This document shows positions 52,380 through 61,770 of a DNA stretch of 64,000 nucleotides, in pieces. The DNA comes from Nocardioides albertanoniae. GTDB lineage: Bacteria > Actinomycetota > Actinomycetes > Propionibacteriales > Nocardioidaceae. The notes under the pieces are model-generated. The model was not told the DNA's origin and did no database searches. It saw only the letters and a program-made list of their open reading frames with translations. The stretch spans positions 1,036,501 to 1,100,500 of the forward strand of contig NZ_VFOV01000001.1 of the NCBI RefSeq assembly GCF_006716315.1. The letters are read 5' to 3'. The translations under genes and the position numbers were made by a program. The first letter of the stretch is position 1; each line of letters begins with the position of its first letter.

Positions 52380-53684
52380 GTGCGTGTCATCGTCGTTGGG
52401 GCAGGGATCGCGGGGCTGAGCGCGGCCCGTGATCTGTCGCTGAAGGGGCATCGGGTCACGGTGCTGGAGAGCTCCGACCGGGTCGGCGGAAAGGTCCGCG
52501 GTGAGTCGGTCGCCGGCCAGCTGGTCGACGTCGGCGCCGAGGCGATGCTCAACCGGCGGCCCGAAGGGGTCGCGCTCGCCCGGGAGATCGGTCTCGAGGT
52601 GGTGCACCCGACCGACGCGAAGTCGTCGATCTGGTCGCGGGGGTCGCTGCGGCCGATCCCGCGCTCGATCATGGGGGTGCCGCTCGACCTGGCCGGCCTG
52701 GAGTCGTCGGGCCTCCTCTCCGAGGAGACCCTCGAGGTCGTACGCCGCGAGCCCACGCTCCCGCCGGCGGACACCGACGTCGACACCTCGATCGGAGACC
52801 TCATCGCCGCCCGCTTCGGCGACGAGACGGCCGACCGGCTCGCCGAGCCGCTGCTCGCCGGGGTCTACGCCGGCCATGCTCGCTCGATCTCGGTGGCGGC
52901 GGCCGCCCCGCAGCTGTTCAAGCTGGCCGAGAGGGGCTCGCTGCTCGAAGCCGCTGCCGCGCTCCCGAGCTCGACGGTGCCGGTGTTCGCCGGGATCGAA
53001 GGTGGCATGTCGCGCCTGCCCGCCGCGTTGGCGGAGGGGTTGGACGTGCGGTTCGACGTGCCCGTCACCAAGGTCACGCGCACGGCACAGGGTTTCCTCG
53101 TCGAGGCCGGCGACGAGGCCGAGACGGCAGACGCGGTCGTGGTCGCGACGCCTGCCCCGGTTGCCGCGAGGCTGCTCGCCTCGACCGCTCCGTCGGCTGC
53201 TCGCGAGCTGGCGGGCATCGAGACCGCGAGCGTCGCGGTGGTCACCTTCGCCTTCCCCGACCTGCCCGCCGCGCTGGCCGGCAAGTCCGGATTCCTCGTG
53301 CCGCCGGTCGAGGACTGCGCGATCAAGGCCTCCACCTTCTCCTTCGCGAAGTGGGCATGGGTGGGAGAGCGCGGCCACTACCTGCGTACGTCGATCGGAC
53401 GCCACGGCGAGCCGCCCTCCGATGACGACGACCGCCTGGTCGCCGACTCCCTCGCGGCCCTCGAACGGATCGCGGGCATCACCGCGAAGCCGTCCGACGT
53501 GCACGTCCAGCGATGGCCCGACGCGCTCCCGCAGTATCCGGTCGGCCACCTCGACCGCGTCGCCCGCATCCGCGGCGCCGTACGCGGCGTGCCCGGTCTC
53601 GCTCTCGCCGGAGCCTCCTACGACGGCGTCGGCATCCCGGCGACGATCGGCTCCGGCCATCGGGCCGCGAACGCGATCGCCTGA
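52380..53684 (+). CDS. hemY: coproporphyrinogen III oxidase CgoX (HemY/HemG)
   Basis: A 434-residue FAD enzyme of the protoporphyrinogen-oxidase family. The N-terminal FAD motif [15 protein letters not shown] and the C-terminal [20 protein letters not shown] are typical. In actinobacteria it oxidises coproporphyrinogen III to coproporphyrin III in the coproporphyrin-dependent heme pathway. The start is GTG 52380. hemE (44412) and chdC (54829) belong to the same pathway but are separated from it by other genes. Confidence 0.9.
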   Translation: MRVIVVGAGIAGLSAARDLSLKGHRVTVLESSDRVGGKVRGESVAGQLVDVGAEAMLNRRPEGVALAREIGLEVVHPTDAKSSIWSRGSLRPIPRSIMGVPLDLAGLESSGLLSEETLEVVRREPTLPPADTDVDTSIGDLIAARFGDETADRLAEPLLAGVYAGHARSISVAAAAPQLFKLAERGSLLEAAAALPSSTVPVFAGIEGGMSRLPAALAEGLDVRFDVPVTKVTRTAQGFLVEAGDEAETADAVVVATPAPVAARLLASTAPSAARELAGIETASVAVVTFAFPDLPAALAGKSGFLVPPVEDCAIKASTFSFAKWAWVGERGHYLRTSIGRHGEPPSDDDDRLVADSLAALERIAGITAKPSDVHVQRWPDALPQYPVGHLDRVARIRGAVRGVPGLALAGASYDGVGIPATIGSGHRAANAIA

Positions 53685-53703
53685 GACCGCCCGCTCGTCA
53701 GAC

Positions 53704-53799
53704 GTCGAGTCGGCTCGTCCTGACCAAGATTGACGCCGAGTCGGCTCGTCATGACGCGCCGACTCGGCGCTGAATCCGGTCAGGACGAGCCGACTCGAC
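53704..53799. repeat. palindromic repeat cluster, GAGTCGGCTCGT family (copy 2)
   Basis: The outer arms are 22 bp long and perfectly paired (53704-53725 and 53778-53799; left arm begins GTCGAGTCGGCTCGT). Inside are a second forward unit (GCCGAGTCGGCTCG at 53735) and its inverse (CGCGCCGACTCGGCGC) around TCATGA. The unit equals that at 22989-23057. The cluster lies between the convergent cgoX and hydrolase genes, again as forward then inverted copies. Confidence 0.9.
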
Positions 53800-53804
53800 G
53801 GGGA

Positions 53805-54743
53805 TCAGTCGAGATCGCGCAAGAAGGTGATGATCGCGGCGAGAGCCTCCTTGGCGACCGGGGCGACGCCGGGCAGCGACATGAAGCCGTGGAACGCGGT
53901 GCCGTAGTCGACGAGGTCGACCGGTGTTCCGGCCGCACGCAGGGCGTCGGCATAGAGGGTGCCGTGGTCGCGGATCGGGTCGTGCAGGGCGGTGATGATG
54001 TGGGCCGGCGGCAGGTCGGCGTGGGAGTCGGCGCGCATGGGAGAGGCCTGCCAGGTCTCGTCGCCGTAGCGCGAACCCATGTAGAGGTGGCCGAACGTGC
54101 TCATCTGCTTCGAGGTCAGCACCGGGCCGTCGGCGTTGGCGGCCTCGGAGGGGAAGGTCTCATACATCTCCACCGCCGGATAGATCAGCACCTGGGCGCG
54201 GATCGGGGGACCGCCCGCGTCGCGCGCCATCAGCGAGACGACGGCCGCGAGGTTGCCGCCGGCGCTGTCGCCCATCACCGAGATCTTCGAAGGGTCTCCG
54301 CCCAGGTCATCGACGTGTTTCGCCACCCACTCCACCGTCGACCAGGCGTCCTCGACCCCGGCCGGGAACGGGTGCTCGGGGGCCAGTCGGTAGGACGGTG
54401 CGACCACGATCGAGCCGGTCTCGGCGGCGACGTTGCTCGACACCCAGGCGCTCTGCTCCGGGGTGCCGAGGCACCAGCCGCCGCCGTGGAAGTTGATGAC
54501 CACCGGAGCGGGCCCGCTGAGCCCGCGGGGCGTGTAGATCAGGAGACGTCGCCCGTCGACGTACGTCTCCTCGATCTCGACGTCGGCGGGGCGCCCGAAG
54601 AGGAAGCCGACGACCGGTCCGGTGCGGAAACCCTCACGCTGGTTGCGCAGCGCGATCATCTCCTCCGCGGTGGTCGGCACCTTGACCAGGCGGGCCTGGA
54701 GGAAGGCGAGGGCTCGGGCGCGCAGCGGCAGGCGGTCACTCAT
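53805..54743 (-). CDS. alpha/beta hydrolase, HSL family (third copy type)
   Basis: A 312-residue family IV esterase with oxyanion [11 protein letters not shown], nucleophile in GDSAGGNLA and histidine in [13 protein letters not shown]. An N-terminal helical region ([23 protein letters not shown]) precedes it. I start at ATG 54743 because the longer frame crosses the chdC start. It is antisense to the heme genes and splits cgoX from chdC. Substrate unknown. Confidence 0.87.
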   Translation of the reverse strand: MSDRLPLRARALAFLQARLVKVPTTAEEMIALRNQREGFRTGPVVGFLFGRPADVEIEETYVDGRRLLIYTPRGLSGPAPVVINFHGGGWCLGTPEQSAWVSSNVAAETGSIVVAPSYRLAPEHPFPAGVEDAWSTVEWVAKHVDDLGGDPSKISVMGDSAGGNLAAVVSLMARDAGGPPIRAQVLIYPAVEMYETFPSEAANADGPVLTSKQMSTFGHLYMGSRYGDETWQASPMRADSHADLPPAHIITALHDPIRDHGTLYADALRAAGTPVDLVDYGTAFHGFMSLPGVAPVAKEALAAIITFLRDLD

Positions 54744-54828
54744 GGCGACAGCCTGCCGCATCGGCCCTCGGCCGCGGTCCGGCATCCCGGATCCGGACGG
54801 TTACCCCTCATGTCGCAAAATGGGGGCC

Positions 54829-55548
54829 ATGACCGATCCGCAGGCCGACATCCAGTCCAACGCCGCCAAGATCAACGAGCTCAACGACACCATCCGTTAC
54901 ACGATGTGGTCGGTCTTCTCGCTGGCCGAGACCCTCGGTGAGGCCGACCGTAAGGCGGAGGCCGTCGAGGTCGAGGAGCTCTTCGCCGCCTTCGCCGACG
55001 ACGACATCGTCGTCCGCGGCACCTACGACGTGGCTGGCCTGCGCGCCGACGCCGACGTGATGTTCTGGCTGCACGCCGACTCCTCCGACAAGCTCCAGTC
55101 GGCCTACCACCGGTTGCGCCGCACCACCTTCGGCGCGCGCCTGGTGCCGGTCTGGTCGCAGATGGCGCTGCACCGTCCCGCCGAGTTCAACCGCAGCCAC
55201 CTGCCGGCGTTCCTCGCCGACGAGCGCACCCACGACTACGCCGCGGTCTACCCCTTCGTGCGGTCCTACGAGTGGTATCTCCTCGACGACAAGGAGCGCC
55301 GTCGTCTCCTCGCCGAGCACGGCCAGATGGCCCGCGGCTACCCCGACGTGCGCGCCAACACCGTCCCGTCCTTCGCGCTCGGCGACTACGAGTGGATCCT
55401 GGCCTTCGAGGCCGACGACCTCTCCCGCATCGTCGACCTGATGCGTCACCTGCGCGGCTCCGAGACCCGTCGTCACGTACGCGAGGAGGTGCCGTTCTAC
55501 ACCGGCGCTCGCGTCGAGATCGCCGACCTCCTCGACCGTCTGCCCTGA
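54829..55548 (+). CDS. chdC: coproheme decarboxylase ChdC (HemQ)
   Basis: A 239-residue enzyme that decarboxylates coproheme III to heme b with hydrogen peroxide, the last step of the coproporphyrin pathway. The [14 protein letters not shown] segment carries the catalytic tyrosine region and [15 protein letters not shown] contains the proximal histidine. This is the actinobacterial type. ATG 54829 is given; ATG 54820 in frame is possible. The expected partners hemE and cgoX are on the same strand but not adjacent. Confidence 0.92.
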   Translation: MTDPQADIQSNAAKINELNDTIRYTMWSVFSLAETLGEADRKAEAVEVEELFAAFADDDIVVRGTYDVAGLRADADVMFWLHADSSDKLQSAYHRLRRTTFGARLVPVWSQMALHRPAEFNRSHLPAFLADERTHDYAAVYPFVRSYEWYLLDDKERRRLLAEHGQMARGYPDVRANTVPSFALGDYEWILAFEADDLSRIVDLMRHLRGSETRRHVREEVPFYTGARVEIADLLDRLP

Positions 55549-55714
55549 TTCCTGCCCGGGCTGGCTGCCCAGGATGCCCAGAGCCTTCCGAATTACGGTG
55601 GGCAGCCGCGTACGACTCCACTAGCCTTTCTCGCGCGGTGGCACCGTGCTCGGGTTCGTCTGCTGATCCCGTCGCGGTTCCTCAACACCCAAGTGACTGC
55701 GGGAGGGCAGAAGT

Positions 55715-56428
55715 ATGGGGATGACCGTCCCTGGGGAGCTGGATTTCGTGCTCGACCTGCTCGGGTACGAATGGCCGAACGTCGACGAGGACGCTGTCCG
55801 CGAAGCTGCGCAGATGGTGCGTCGGCTGGAGGAAGACCTCCGCGGCACCCTCAACGATCTCGAGGTCCGGGTCAACGAGCTCGGCGACGGTGCGAAGGCT
55901 CAGTCGACCAACGCACTCATCCGGGCGTGGACCGAGAACCGCACGGCCAACATGGACAGCCTGCTCGACGCGATGCCCGGCATCGCGACCGGCATCGATG
56001 TCGCCGCTGACGCCATCGTCGGTCTGAAGGTCAAGGTGATCGCCGAGCTGACGATCACGGCCGCCCAGATCGCGGCCGCCGCCGCGACCGCCGTGGTCAC
56101 CGCCGGACTCAGCGTGGCTGGCAACGCGGCCCTGATCGCGGCGCGGAAGAAGGCGCTCGACATCGCCACCGATCTTCTGATGGAAGAGCTGATCGGGCAG
56201 ATCGCGAGCATGGTGGTCGAGCCGCTGACCGGCACGATCGCCGAGGCGGCGGTGTCGATCGCGTCGGCGCCGCTGGTGAGCGACGGCGACGCGACCGCGG
56301 CGACCGAGCTCAGCTATGACGTGATGGATCAGATCGCCACCGCGCTCAACGACTGCGGTACCGATCAGTACGAGTTGTGCACGACGTTCGCAGCCGAGGT
56401 TTCGGCACTTCCGTTCGCAGGGTCTTGA
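55715..56428 (+). CDS. WXG100-like helical protein of a polymorphic-toxin locus
   Basis: A 237-residue, almost fully helical protein. Residues 15-110 (LGYEWPNVDEDAVREAAQMVRRLEEDL...) resemble the WXG100-like N-terminal domain that feeds polymorphic toxins to type VII secretion. A long Ala-rich hydrophobic region (TAAQIAAAAATAVVTAGLSVAGNAALIAAR) may insert in or cross a membrane. It lies 10 bases before the Rhs toxin gene. In many toxins this domain is fused to the toxin; here it is separate. GGGAGGGCAGAAGT precedes the ATG. Confidence 0.75.
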   Translation: MGMTVPGELDFVLDLLGYEWPNVDEDAVREAAQMVRRLEEDLRGTLNDLEVRVNELGDGAKAQSTNALIRAWTENRTANMDSLLDAMPGIATGIDVAADAIVGLKVKVIAELTITAAQIAAAAATAVVTAGLSVAGNAALIAARKKALDIATDLLMEELIGQIASMVVEPLTGTIAEAAVSIASAPLVSDGDATAATELSYDVMDQIATALNDCGTDQYELCTTFAAEVSALPFAGS

Positions 56429-56438
56429 GGAGACATCG

Positions 56439-59400
56439 ATGGCTAAGAAGATGAGCGATGTCGTCGAGGAGATCCGCGAAGCGGTGACCAATGCCTTCCG
56501 CGACGTCGCACAGTCGTTCAAGAAGAACGCTGATGACGTTGCTGAGAGCATCCGCAAGCACATGAATGCTCGCAAGGACTGGGACAGCAGCGCGGCGCAG
56601 TCTGGTTCGAACCGCCCGGGGAACACGAAGAATGCGTCCACCACGGATGGTTCGGCCCAAGGTGGTGATCGGGACCAGAAGGGCTGCGGTGACCCGGTTG
56701 ACGTCGCTACCGGCGCGGTCTTCCTCCAGCAGACCGACCTCTCGTTGCCCGGCGATCTCCCGCTGATCTTGTCGCGTAAGCACTCGAGCGACTGGACCTA
56801 CGGGCATTGGCTCGGCCCGTCGTGGTCGTCGACGTTCGACGAGCGTGTCGACATCCACACCGACCTGGTGGGACGCAGCTCGGCCGTGGTGGTGACGGCC
56901 GACGCGCGGACGCATGTGTTCAAGAACTTCACATCCGGCCAGGATGCGCGACCGGTCGCGGGCGGCCCGTTCCGCCTTCGGTTCGCCGAGGAAGGCGAGG
57001 TGCGCCTGCTGGACACGGCGACAGGCGAGACCCGTCACTTCACCCCAGACGGTGCTGGTGGGACTGCATGGCTCTCGTCGATCACGAACCCGTCGGGCGA
57101 CTGGATCCGGTTCGCTCGTGACGAGCACGGTGCCCCGACCGAGGTCACCCACAGCGCCGGATATCGGGTGGAGGTGGCTACGTCTGGAGACCGAGTGACG
57201 GGCCTGACCGTGACCGGCGCCGACGGCAGCGACCCCATTCCCGTCAGGACCTTCCGCTACGGCGACCACGGTGACCTGGTCGGCGTACTCAACGGCTCGG
57301 GCGAAGAGCTCGAGTTCGGCTACGACCAGCACCGACTGACCCGCTGGGTCGACCGCAACGGCACCTTCTACGACTACGAGTACGACGCCCATGGCCGTTG
57401 TGTCAGCCAGGGCGGCTCCGACGGCGTCATGCGCAACACCTTCGCCTACGGCGAAGCCAACGCCAGCGGAGTACGCGAGACCCGGGTGACCGACTCCCGC
57501 GACCTGACCACCGTCTTCAAGATCAACAGCCGGTTCCAGGTCGTCGCCACGGTGGACCCGCTCGGCGCCACGACGAGCTCCGAGTGGAGCGAGCAGAACC
57601 AGCTGCTGGCGCGCGTCGACCCGCTCGGCCGCCGTACGACCTTCTTCTACGACGACGCCGGCAACCTCACGCGGGTCGCGCGCCCCGACGACAGTCGTGC
57701 GACGACGGAGTGGATCGACACGGACGGCGGCCCGCGCCCGTCGCGCCTGGTGCTGCCCGACGGTTCGATGACCACGCTGGGCTACGACGACGCCGGCCGG
57801 CGCATCTCGGTCACCGACGCCACCGGCGCGACCACCGGATTCGCCTACGACGACCACGGCCATCTGGCCTCGGTCACCGACCCGCTTGGTCGGGTCCGCA
57901 CGATAGAGACCGACGCCGCCGGCCTGCCGAAGAGTGTCGTCGAGGCCGACGGCCGCCGTGTCGAGTACGAGCGTGACCACTTCGGCCGGGTCGTCGCGAG
58001 CACGGATGCTCTGGGCGCCCGCTCCGAATACGGGTGGACCGTCGAGGGGCAGCTCGCCGCGCGTCTGCTCCCCGACGGTTCGACGGAGTCCTGGACGTAC
58101 GACGGCGAGGGAAACCCGGTCTCCTACACCGACCCGGCGGGTCGGGTGACGATGACCAGGTTCACCCACTTCGACATGCCGGCCGAGGTCATGGCGCCCG
58201 ACGGCTCCACCACGCGCTACGCCTACGATCCTGAGTTGCGGCTGACCAGCGTCACCAATCCACAAGGTGAGTCGTGGCTCTACGAGTACGACGCCGCCGG
58301 TCGTCTCGCGACCGAGACCGACTACAACGGCCGCACCCTGACCTACGTCTACGACACCGCCGGCCAGCTGGTCGAACAGGTCAACGGCGCAGGTCAGCGC
58401 GTGGCCTACGACTACGACGTCCTCGGCAACGTCGTCACCGAAGAAGCTGGCGAGCAGACCACGACCCTGGCCTACGACCCGCTCGGTCGCCTCCTGCGTG
58501 CGACCTCTCCGGGGGTCGACCTGGCCATCGAGCGCGACCCGCTCGGCCGCGTGCTCTCCGAGGCCGTCAACGGCCGCAGCGTGACCAAGACGTACGACGC
58601 CTTGGGCCGCCCGATGCGGCGTACGACTCCCGCAGGCGTCGAGACCGAGTGGTCCTACGGCGCAGGGATCGCCCCGGAGCGGATGACCGTCGCCGGCCAG
58701 GAGATCGCCTTCGAGCACGACGAAGCGGGCCGCGAGACCCGGCGTACCTCCGGCGACGTCGTCCTCGAGCAGACCTGGGACCTCCTCGGTCAGCCCCTGG
58801 CCCAGCGCCTCGAGCGCAACGACGCCGCGTCACCAGCAGATGTGCTCCAGGAGCGCACCTACGCCTACGAGTCGGCAGGCCGCCTGATCGGCGTCGAGGA
58901 CAAGCTCACCGGCGCCCGCCGCTTCGAGCTCGACCTGGCCGACCGGATCACCTCGGTCGCCCTCGACGACTCGGTCTCCGAGACCTACTCCTACGACCCG
59001 CTCGGCAACATCACCCGCTCCGCCACCGGCGGTGGCGACGCCGAGCGCCGCGACTACGAGGGCACCCTCCTCACCCGCGCCGGCCGCAACCGCTACGCGT
59101 ACGACGCCCAAGGGCGCCTGGTGCGTCAGACCCGCACCCGCTTGTCGGAGAAGCCCGACACCTGGCTCTACGAGTGGGACGCCAATGACCGCCTCACCGC
59201 CGTCCGCACCCCCGACGGCACCCGCTGGACCTACCTCTACGACGCCCTCGGCCGCCGGGTCGCCAAGCGCCGCCACGCCGAGTCCGGCGAGGTGATCGAG
59301 GAGACCCTCTTTGCTTGGGACGGCATCGTCCTCATCGAGCAGACCGATCGAATCGGCGACACCCTCTCCTGGGTGCATCAGGGCTACCAGCCCCTCGCCC

Positions 59401-60098
59401 AGGTTGAGCTCACTCAGGGCGACGTCGATGCCCGCTTCTACTCCATCGTCACCGACCTAGCCGGTTCCCCATCGGAGTTGGTCGATTCAGGCGGTCGCCT
59501 TCATTGGCACGCACGGCGCACCATCTGGGGCGCGTCATCTGAGGAGTCGGCGACCCCGCTCCGCTTCGCTGGCCAGTACGCCGATGATGAGACTGGCCTG
59601 CACTACAATCATCACCGGTACTACGACCCCGCCACGGGCCGCTACCTCGCCCAGGATCCGATTGGCCTTGTGGCTGCGTCGAACCCGAGTACGTATGTCT
59701 CTAACCCGCTGGTGCTGGCTGATCCTCAGGGTCTCGCGCCTTGCGGATACGTTGACATTCTCGACCCGGCCGAGCGTCAGCACATTCTTGACGGCGATGG
59801 TCCAGGCAGTGGGGGGCACCGCTGGCCCGGGGCACCCGGCAAAACTCCATATCCGCAGTCGTGGTCTGATGCTCAGATCATTCATAACGTCGGTGACATC
59901 GTTACCGACCCCGGGACGGTCTGGAGGGTCCAGACAGGTAGTGGTGGCGCGCTGACAAACGCGGGTAACCCCGCGATCTGGCGGGCCTGGGAAGTTCGTG
60001 ACGGAGTTCAGATTCGGGTTGCATTTGAGCCCGCTACAGGTAAAATTCGCACCGCATTCCCCGATCCCGGAGCGCCAACTGGAGCGATCGTGCCATGA
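56439..60098 (+). CDS. Rhs/YD-repeat toxin with C-terminal EndoU RNase domain
   Basis: A 1219-residue Rhs protein. A short helical head is followed by an N-terminal region (DPVDVATGAVFLQQTDLSLPG, the DUF6531 type), then many YD repeats (for example YDDAGNLTRV, YDAAGRLATETDYNG), then the Rhs core end (GLHYNHHRYYDPATGRYLAQ). The last 117 residues (1103-1219) match bacterial EndoU: histidines in RQHILDGD (1115) and GGHRW (1127), lysine in PGKTPYPQSW (1135), then WSDAQIIH and RDGVQIRV. EndoU toxins cleave tRNA. The end is more AT-rich than the core. Confidence 0.9.
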   Translation: MAKKMSDVVEEIREAVTNAFRDVAQSFKKNADDVAESIRKHMNARKDWDSSAAQSGSNRPGNTKNASTTDGSAQGGDRDQKGCGDPVDVATGAVFLQQTDLSLPGDLPLILSRKHSSDWTYGHWLGPSWSSTFDERVDIHTDLVGRSSAVVVTADARTHVFKNFTSGQDARPVAGGPFRLRFAEEGEVRLLDTATGETRHFTPDGAGGTAWLSSITNPSGDWIRFARDEHGAPTEVTHSAGYRVEVATSGDRVTGLTVTGADGSDPIPVRTFRYGDHGDLVGVLNGSGEELEFGYDQHRLTRWVDRNGTFYDYEYDAHGRCVSQGGSDGVMRNTFAYGEANASGVRETRVTDSRDLTTVFKINSRFQVVATVDPLGATTSSEWSEQNQLLARVDPLGRRTTFFYDDAGNLTRVARPDDSRATTEWIDTDGGPRPSRLVLPDGSMTTLGYDDAGRRISVTDATGATTGFAYDDHGHLASVTDPLGRVRTIETDAAGLPKSVVEADGRRVEYERDHFGRVVASTDALGARSEYGWTVEGQLAARLLPDGSTESWTYDGEGNPVSYTDPAGRVTMTRFTHFDMPAEVMAPDGSTTRYAYDPELRLTSVTNPQGESWLYEYDAAGRLATETDYNGRTLTYVYDTAGQLVEQVNGAGQRVAYDYDVLGNVVTEEAGEQTTTLAYDPLGRLLRATSPGVDLAIERDPLGRVLSEAVNGRSVTKTYDALGRPMRRTTPAGVETEWSYGAGIAPERMTVAGQEIAFEHDEAGRETRRTSGDVVLEQTWDLLGQPLAQRLERNDAASPADVLQERTYAYESAGRLIGVEDKLTGARRFELDLADRITSVALDDSVSETYSYDPLGNITRSATGGGDAERRDYEGTLLTRAGRNRYAYDAQGRLVRQTRTRLSEKPDTWLYEWDANDRLTAVRTPDGTRWTYLYDALGRRVAKRRHAESGEVIEETLFAWDGIVLIEQTDRIGDTLSWVHQGYQPLAQVELTQGDVDARFYSIVTDLAGSPSELVDSGGRLHWHARRTIWGASSEESATPLRFAGQYADDETGLHYNHHRYYDPATGRYLAQDPIGLVAASNPSTYVSNPLVLADPQGLAPCGYVDILDPAERQHILDGDGPGSGGHRWPGAPGKTPYPQSWSDAQIIHNVGDIVTDPGTVWRVQTGSGGALTNAGNPAIWRAWEVRDGVQIRVAFEPATGKIRTAFPDPGAPTGAIVP

Positions 60099-60346
60099 AC
60101 GACCTCATGAACCAGATCATTGAGTTCGCGGATGACATCGCTCCAAAGGTGCCGGAAGCGACGGTTGTTGATGTCAAGGACTGGGCGTCGCATACCGAGT
60201 GGATCCTTGCGTTGGACGTATTGGCGGAGCACCTATTCGACAGTGGGAACAAGTTCGACGAGCGTGAGTGGCAGCAGTTCTGTCAGATCGCAGTTGCCTC
60301 GGGTGCTGACGCGAGAAGGTACTCTTACGTCGATCCCAATAGATGA
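60095..60346 (+). CDS. MafI-like immunity protein
   Basis: An 83-residue acidic protein whose ATG overlaps the toxin stop (ATGA). Acidic and helical (EWILALDVLAEHLFDSGNKFDEREWQQF), it resembles MafI immunity proteins that pair with EndoU toxins of the MafB type. It presumably binds and blocks the EndoU domain. Base composition is less GC-rich than the window, as for the toxin tip. The family call rests on position and size as much as on sequence. Confidence 0.75.
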   Translation: MNDLMNQIIEFADDIAPKVPEATVVDVKDWASHTEWILALDVLAEHLFDSGNKFDEREWQQFCQIAVASGADARRYSYVDPNR

Positions 60347-60627
60347 CCTCGCAGAGGCCGTGAAGTCGAGAGTGGCCGATAGGCCACGCTTAGCGCGCAC
60401 GTATGTTCTCAAGCGCTCTGAGGTGTACTAACTCCCGGATGACACCACGGCCCGATGGGGTGATTTCCCGACGCCGGAACCGGCGCCGAGATCCTCATCG
60501 AGGCGATCTTTCACCGGGCGGGCACGGCGACGTGCTGCAAGTCCTGCAAGCGCAGTTCCTCGATCTAGATGTGGTGCGATAAAAGCCTCATGACGGTCAA
60601 GGTCTGCTAGGGCCGTTCGGCACATCC
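60347..60627. other. gap with decayed sequence between immunity gene and IS element
   Basis: No convincing gene is present. A GTGGCC-GATA-GGCCAC stem (60372-60387) is a possible terminator for the immunity gene. The rest resembles neither flank and may be the remains of displaced toxin tips or immunity genes, but nothing is recognisable. Confidence 0.3.
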
Positions 60628-60633
60628 GCTAGT
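60628..60633. repeat. left target-site duplication of the IS element
   Basis: GCTAGT directly precedes the left inverted repeat and is repeated at 61765-61770. The centre CTAG matches the known target preference of IS481-type elements. Confidence 0.9.
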
Positions 60634-61639
60634 TGTGATGCCCAGCCAGGTTGTTCAATCTGGTGATGGGTGCGGCTTTCCCGATTGCTGAGTGGGGCCG
60701 GTGGTGGTTGTACTGGTGGACCCATCCTGGCAGGGCGGCGAGTCGGGCGGATTCGGAGTTGTAGAACTTCTTGAATGCCCATCCCTCGGCCAGGGTGCGG
60801 TGGAAGCGTTCGATCTTCCCGTTGGTCTGTGGCCGGTAGGGCCTGGTCTTCTTCGGCGTGATGCCTAGATCTGCGCAGGTTTCGCGCCATAGGTGGGACT
60901 TGTAGCAGCTGCCGTTGTCGCTGATGACACGCTGGACGGTGACGCCGCGGGCGGCGAACCAGGCGACCGCGTTCTTGAGGACCGCGACAGCGGTTTGGCT
61001 GGTCTCGTCGTCGTGGGCTTCGACGTAGGCCACGCGGGAGTGGTCGTCGATCACGGTGTGTAGGTAGCAGGTTCCGATCAGTGGTTGACGGTGTTTGTTC
61101 TTGGGTCCACCGGTGCGTTTGGCTGTTGTGGAGCGGTTCTTGTCGCCCTGCTGTTTGCCGAGGTAGCGCCAGCCGCCGCCGTCGGGGATCTTGCCGAGCT
61201 TCTTGACGTCGACGTGGATCAGGTCGCCGGGCTTGTCGTGTTCGTAGCGGCGGATCGGCTCACCGGTGGCCCGGTCGATGTGGGCGAGACGGTTGATCCG
61301 ACACCGCACGAGCACGGCGTGCACGGTCGAGGAAGCCATGTTGAGCCTGTCGGCGATCTGGACCGGCCCGAGGCGTTGTTTCCACCGCAGATGCACGATC
61401 TTGCGCACGACCGGAGCCGGGGTCAGGTTGGGTTGATGGTGCGGCGCTGAGGACCGGTCGAGCATCCCAGCCGGACCTTCGTAGCGGTAACGCTCGGCCC
61501 ACTTCTTCGCGGTACGCCACGAGACGTCATAACGCTCAGCAGCGCGGGCCGGCGGCCAGCCGTGTTCAACGACGAGACGCGCAAGCCTGAGCCGGGCGCG
61601 AGGGGTCAGGGCAGCGTTGGCATGGGTAGCGTGGGACAC
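60629..61639 (-). CDS. IS481-family transposase
   Basis: A 336-residue transposase. An N-terminal HTH (RLARLVVEHGWPPARAAERYDVSWRTAKKW) precedes an rve core with DDE residues in HVDVKKLGK, VISDNGSCYKS and NGKIERFHRTL. The start is GTG 61639. The last sense codon straddles the left end of the element and the TAG stop (60629-60631) lies wholly in the duplicated target GCTAGT, so the element relies on its insertion site for termination. It looks intact and active. Confidence 0.92.
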   Translation of the reverse strand: MSHATHANAALTPRARLRLARLVVEHGWPPARAAERYDVSWRTAKKWAERYRYEGPAGMLDRSSAPHHQPNLTPAPVVRKIVHLRWKQRLGPVQIADRLNMASSTVHAVLVRCRINRLAHIDRATGEPIRRYEHDKPGDLIHVDVKKLGKIPDGGGWRYLGKQQGDKNRSTTAKRTGGPKNKHRQPLIGTCYLHTVIDDHSRVAYVEAHDDETSQTAVAVLKNAVAWFAARGVTVQRVISDNGSCYKSHLWRETCADLGITPKKTRPYRPQTNGKIERFHRTLAEGWAFKKFYNSESARLAALPGWVHQYNHHRPHSAIGKAAPITRLNNLAGHHN

Positions 61640-61764
61640 GAAGGCCTCTCCTGGTGGCGGAACTGGTTCCTAGACAGCTCCACTCCACACCGGGGAGGCC
61701 TTCGTCCATCTACACCTCAGACCGTGTCGTCACAGGAACTCGACCAACGTGCCTGGGCATCACA
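60634..61764 (-). mobile_element. IS481-family insertion sequence, 1131 bp, complete
   Basis: The inverted repeats begin TGTGATGCCCAG at both ends (60634-60658 and, reversed, 61764-61740; 21 of 25 bases match). A 6-bp direct repeat GCTAGT flanks the element on both sides. A further inverted pair (AAGGCCTCTCC at 61641 and GGGGAGGCCTT at 61693) lies upstream of the transposase start. The intact direct repeats indicate a recent, single insertion into non-coding DNA. Confidence 0.93.
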
Positions 61765-61770
61765 GCTAGT
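61765..61770. repeat. right target-site duplication of the IS element
   Basis: GCTAGT directly follows the right inverted repeat and equals the copy at 60628-60633. Removing the element and one copy restores a continuous sequence through CGCTAGTCGCG. Confidence 0.9.

Noticed and set aside
51295..52419. Long open frame with a 7-residue repeat (VTSRPAR-like)
   Set aside because: The 21-bp DNA repeat is a multiple of three, so it creates a periodic but meaningless reading frame that overlaps real genes in another frame.
56346..58718. A 790-codon frame antisense to the Rhs gene
   Set aside because: The antisense of YD repeats in GC-rich DNA is often open; no domain is recognisable and it has no ribosome site.
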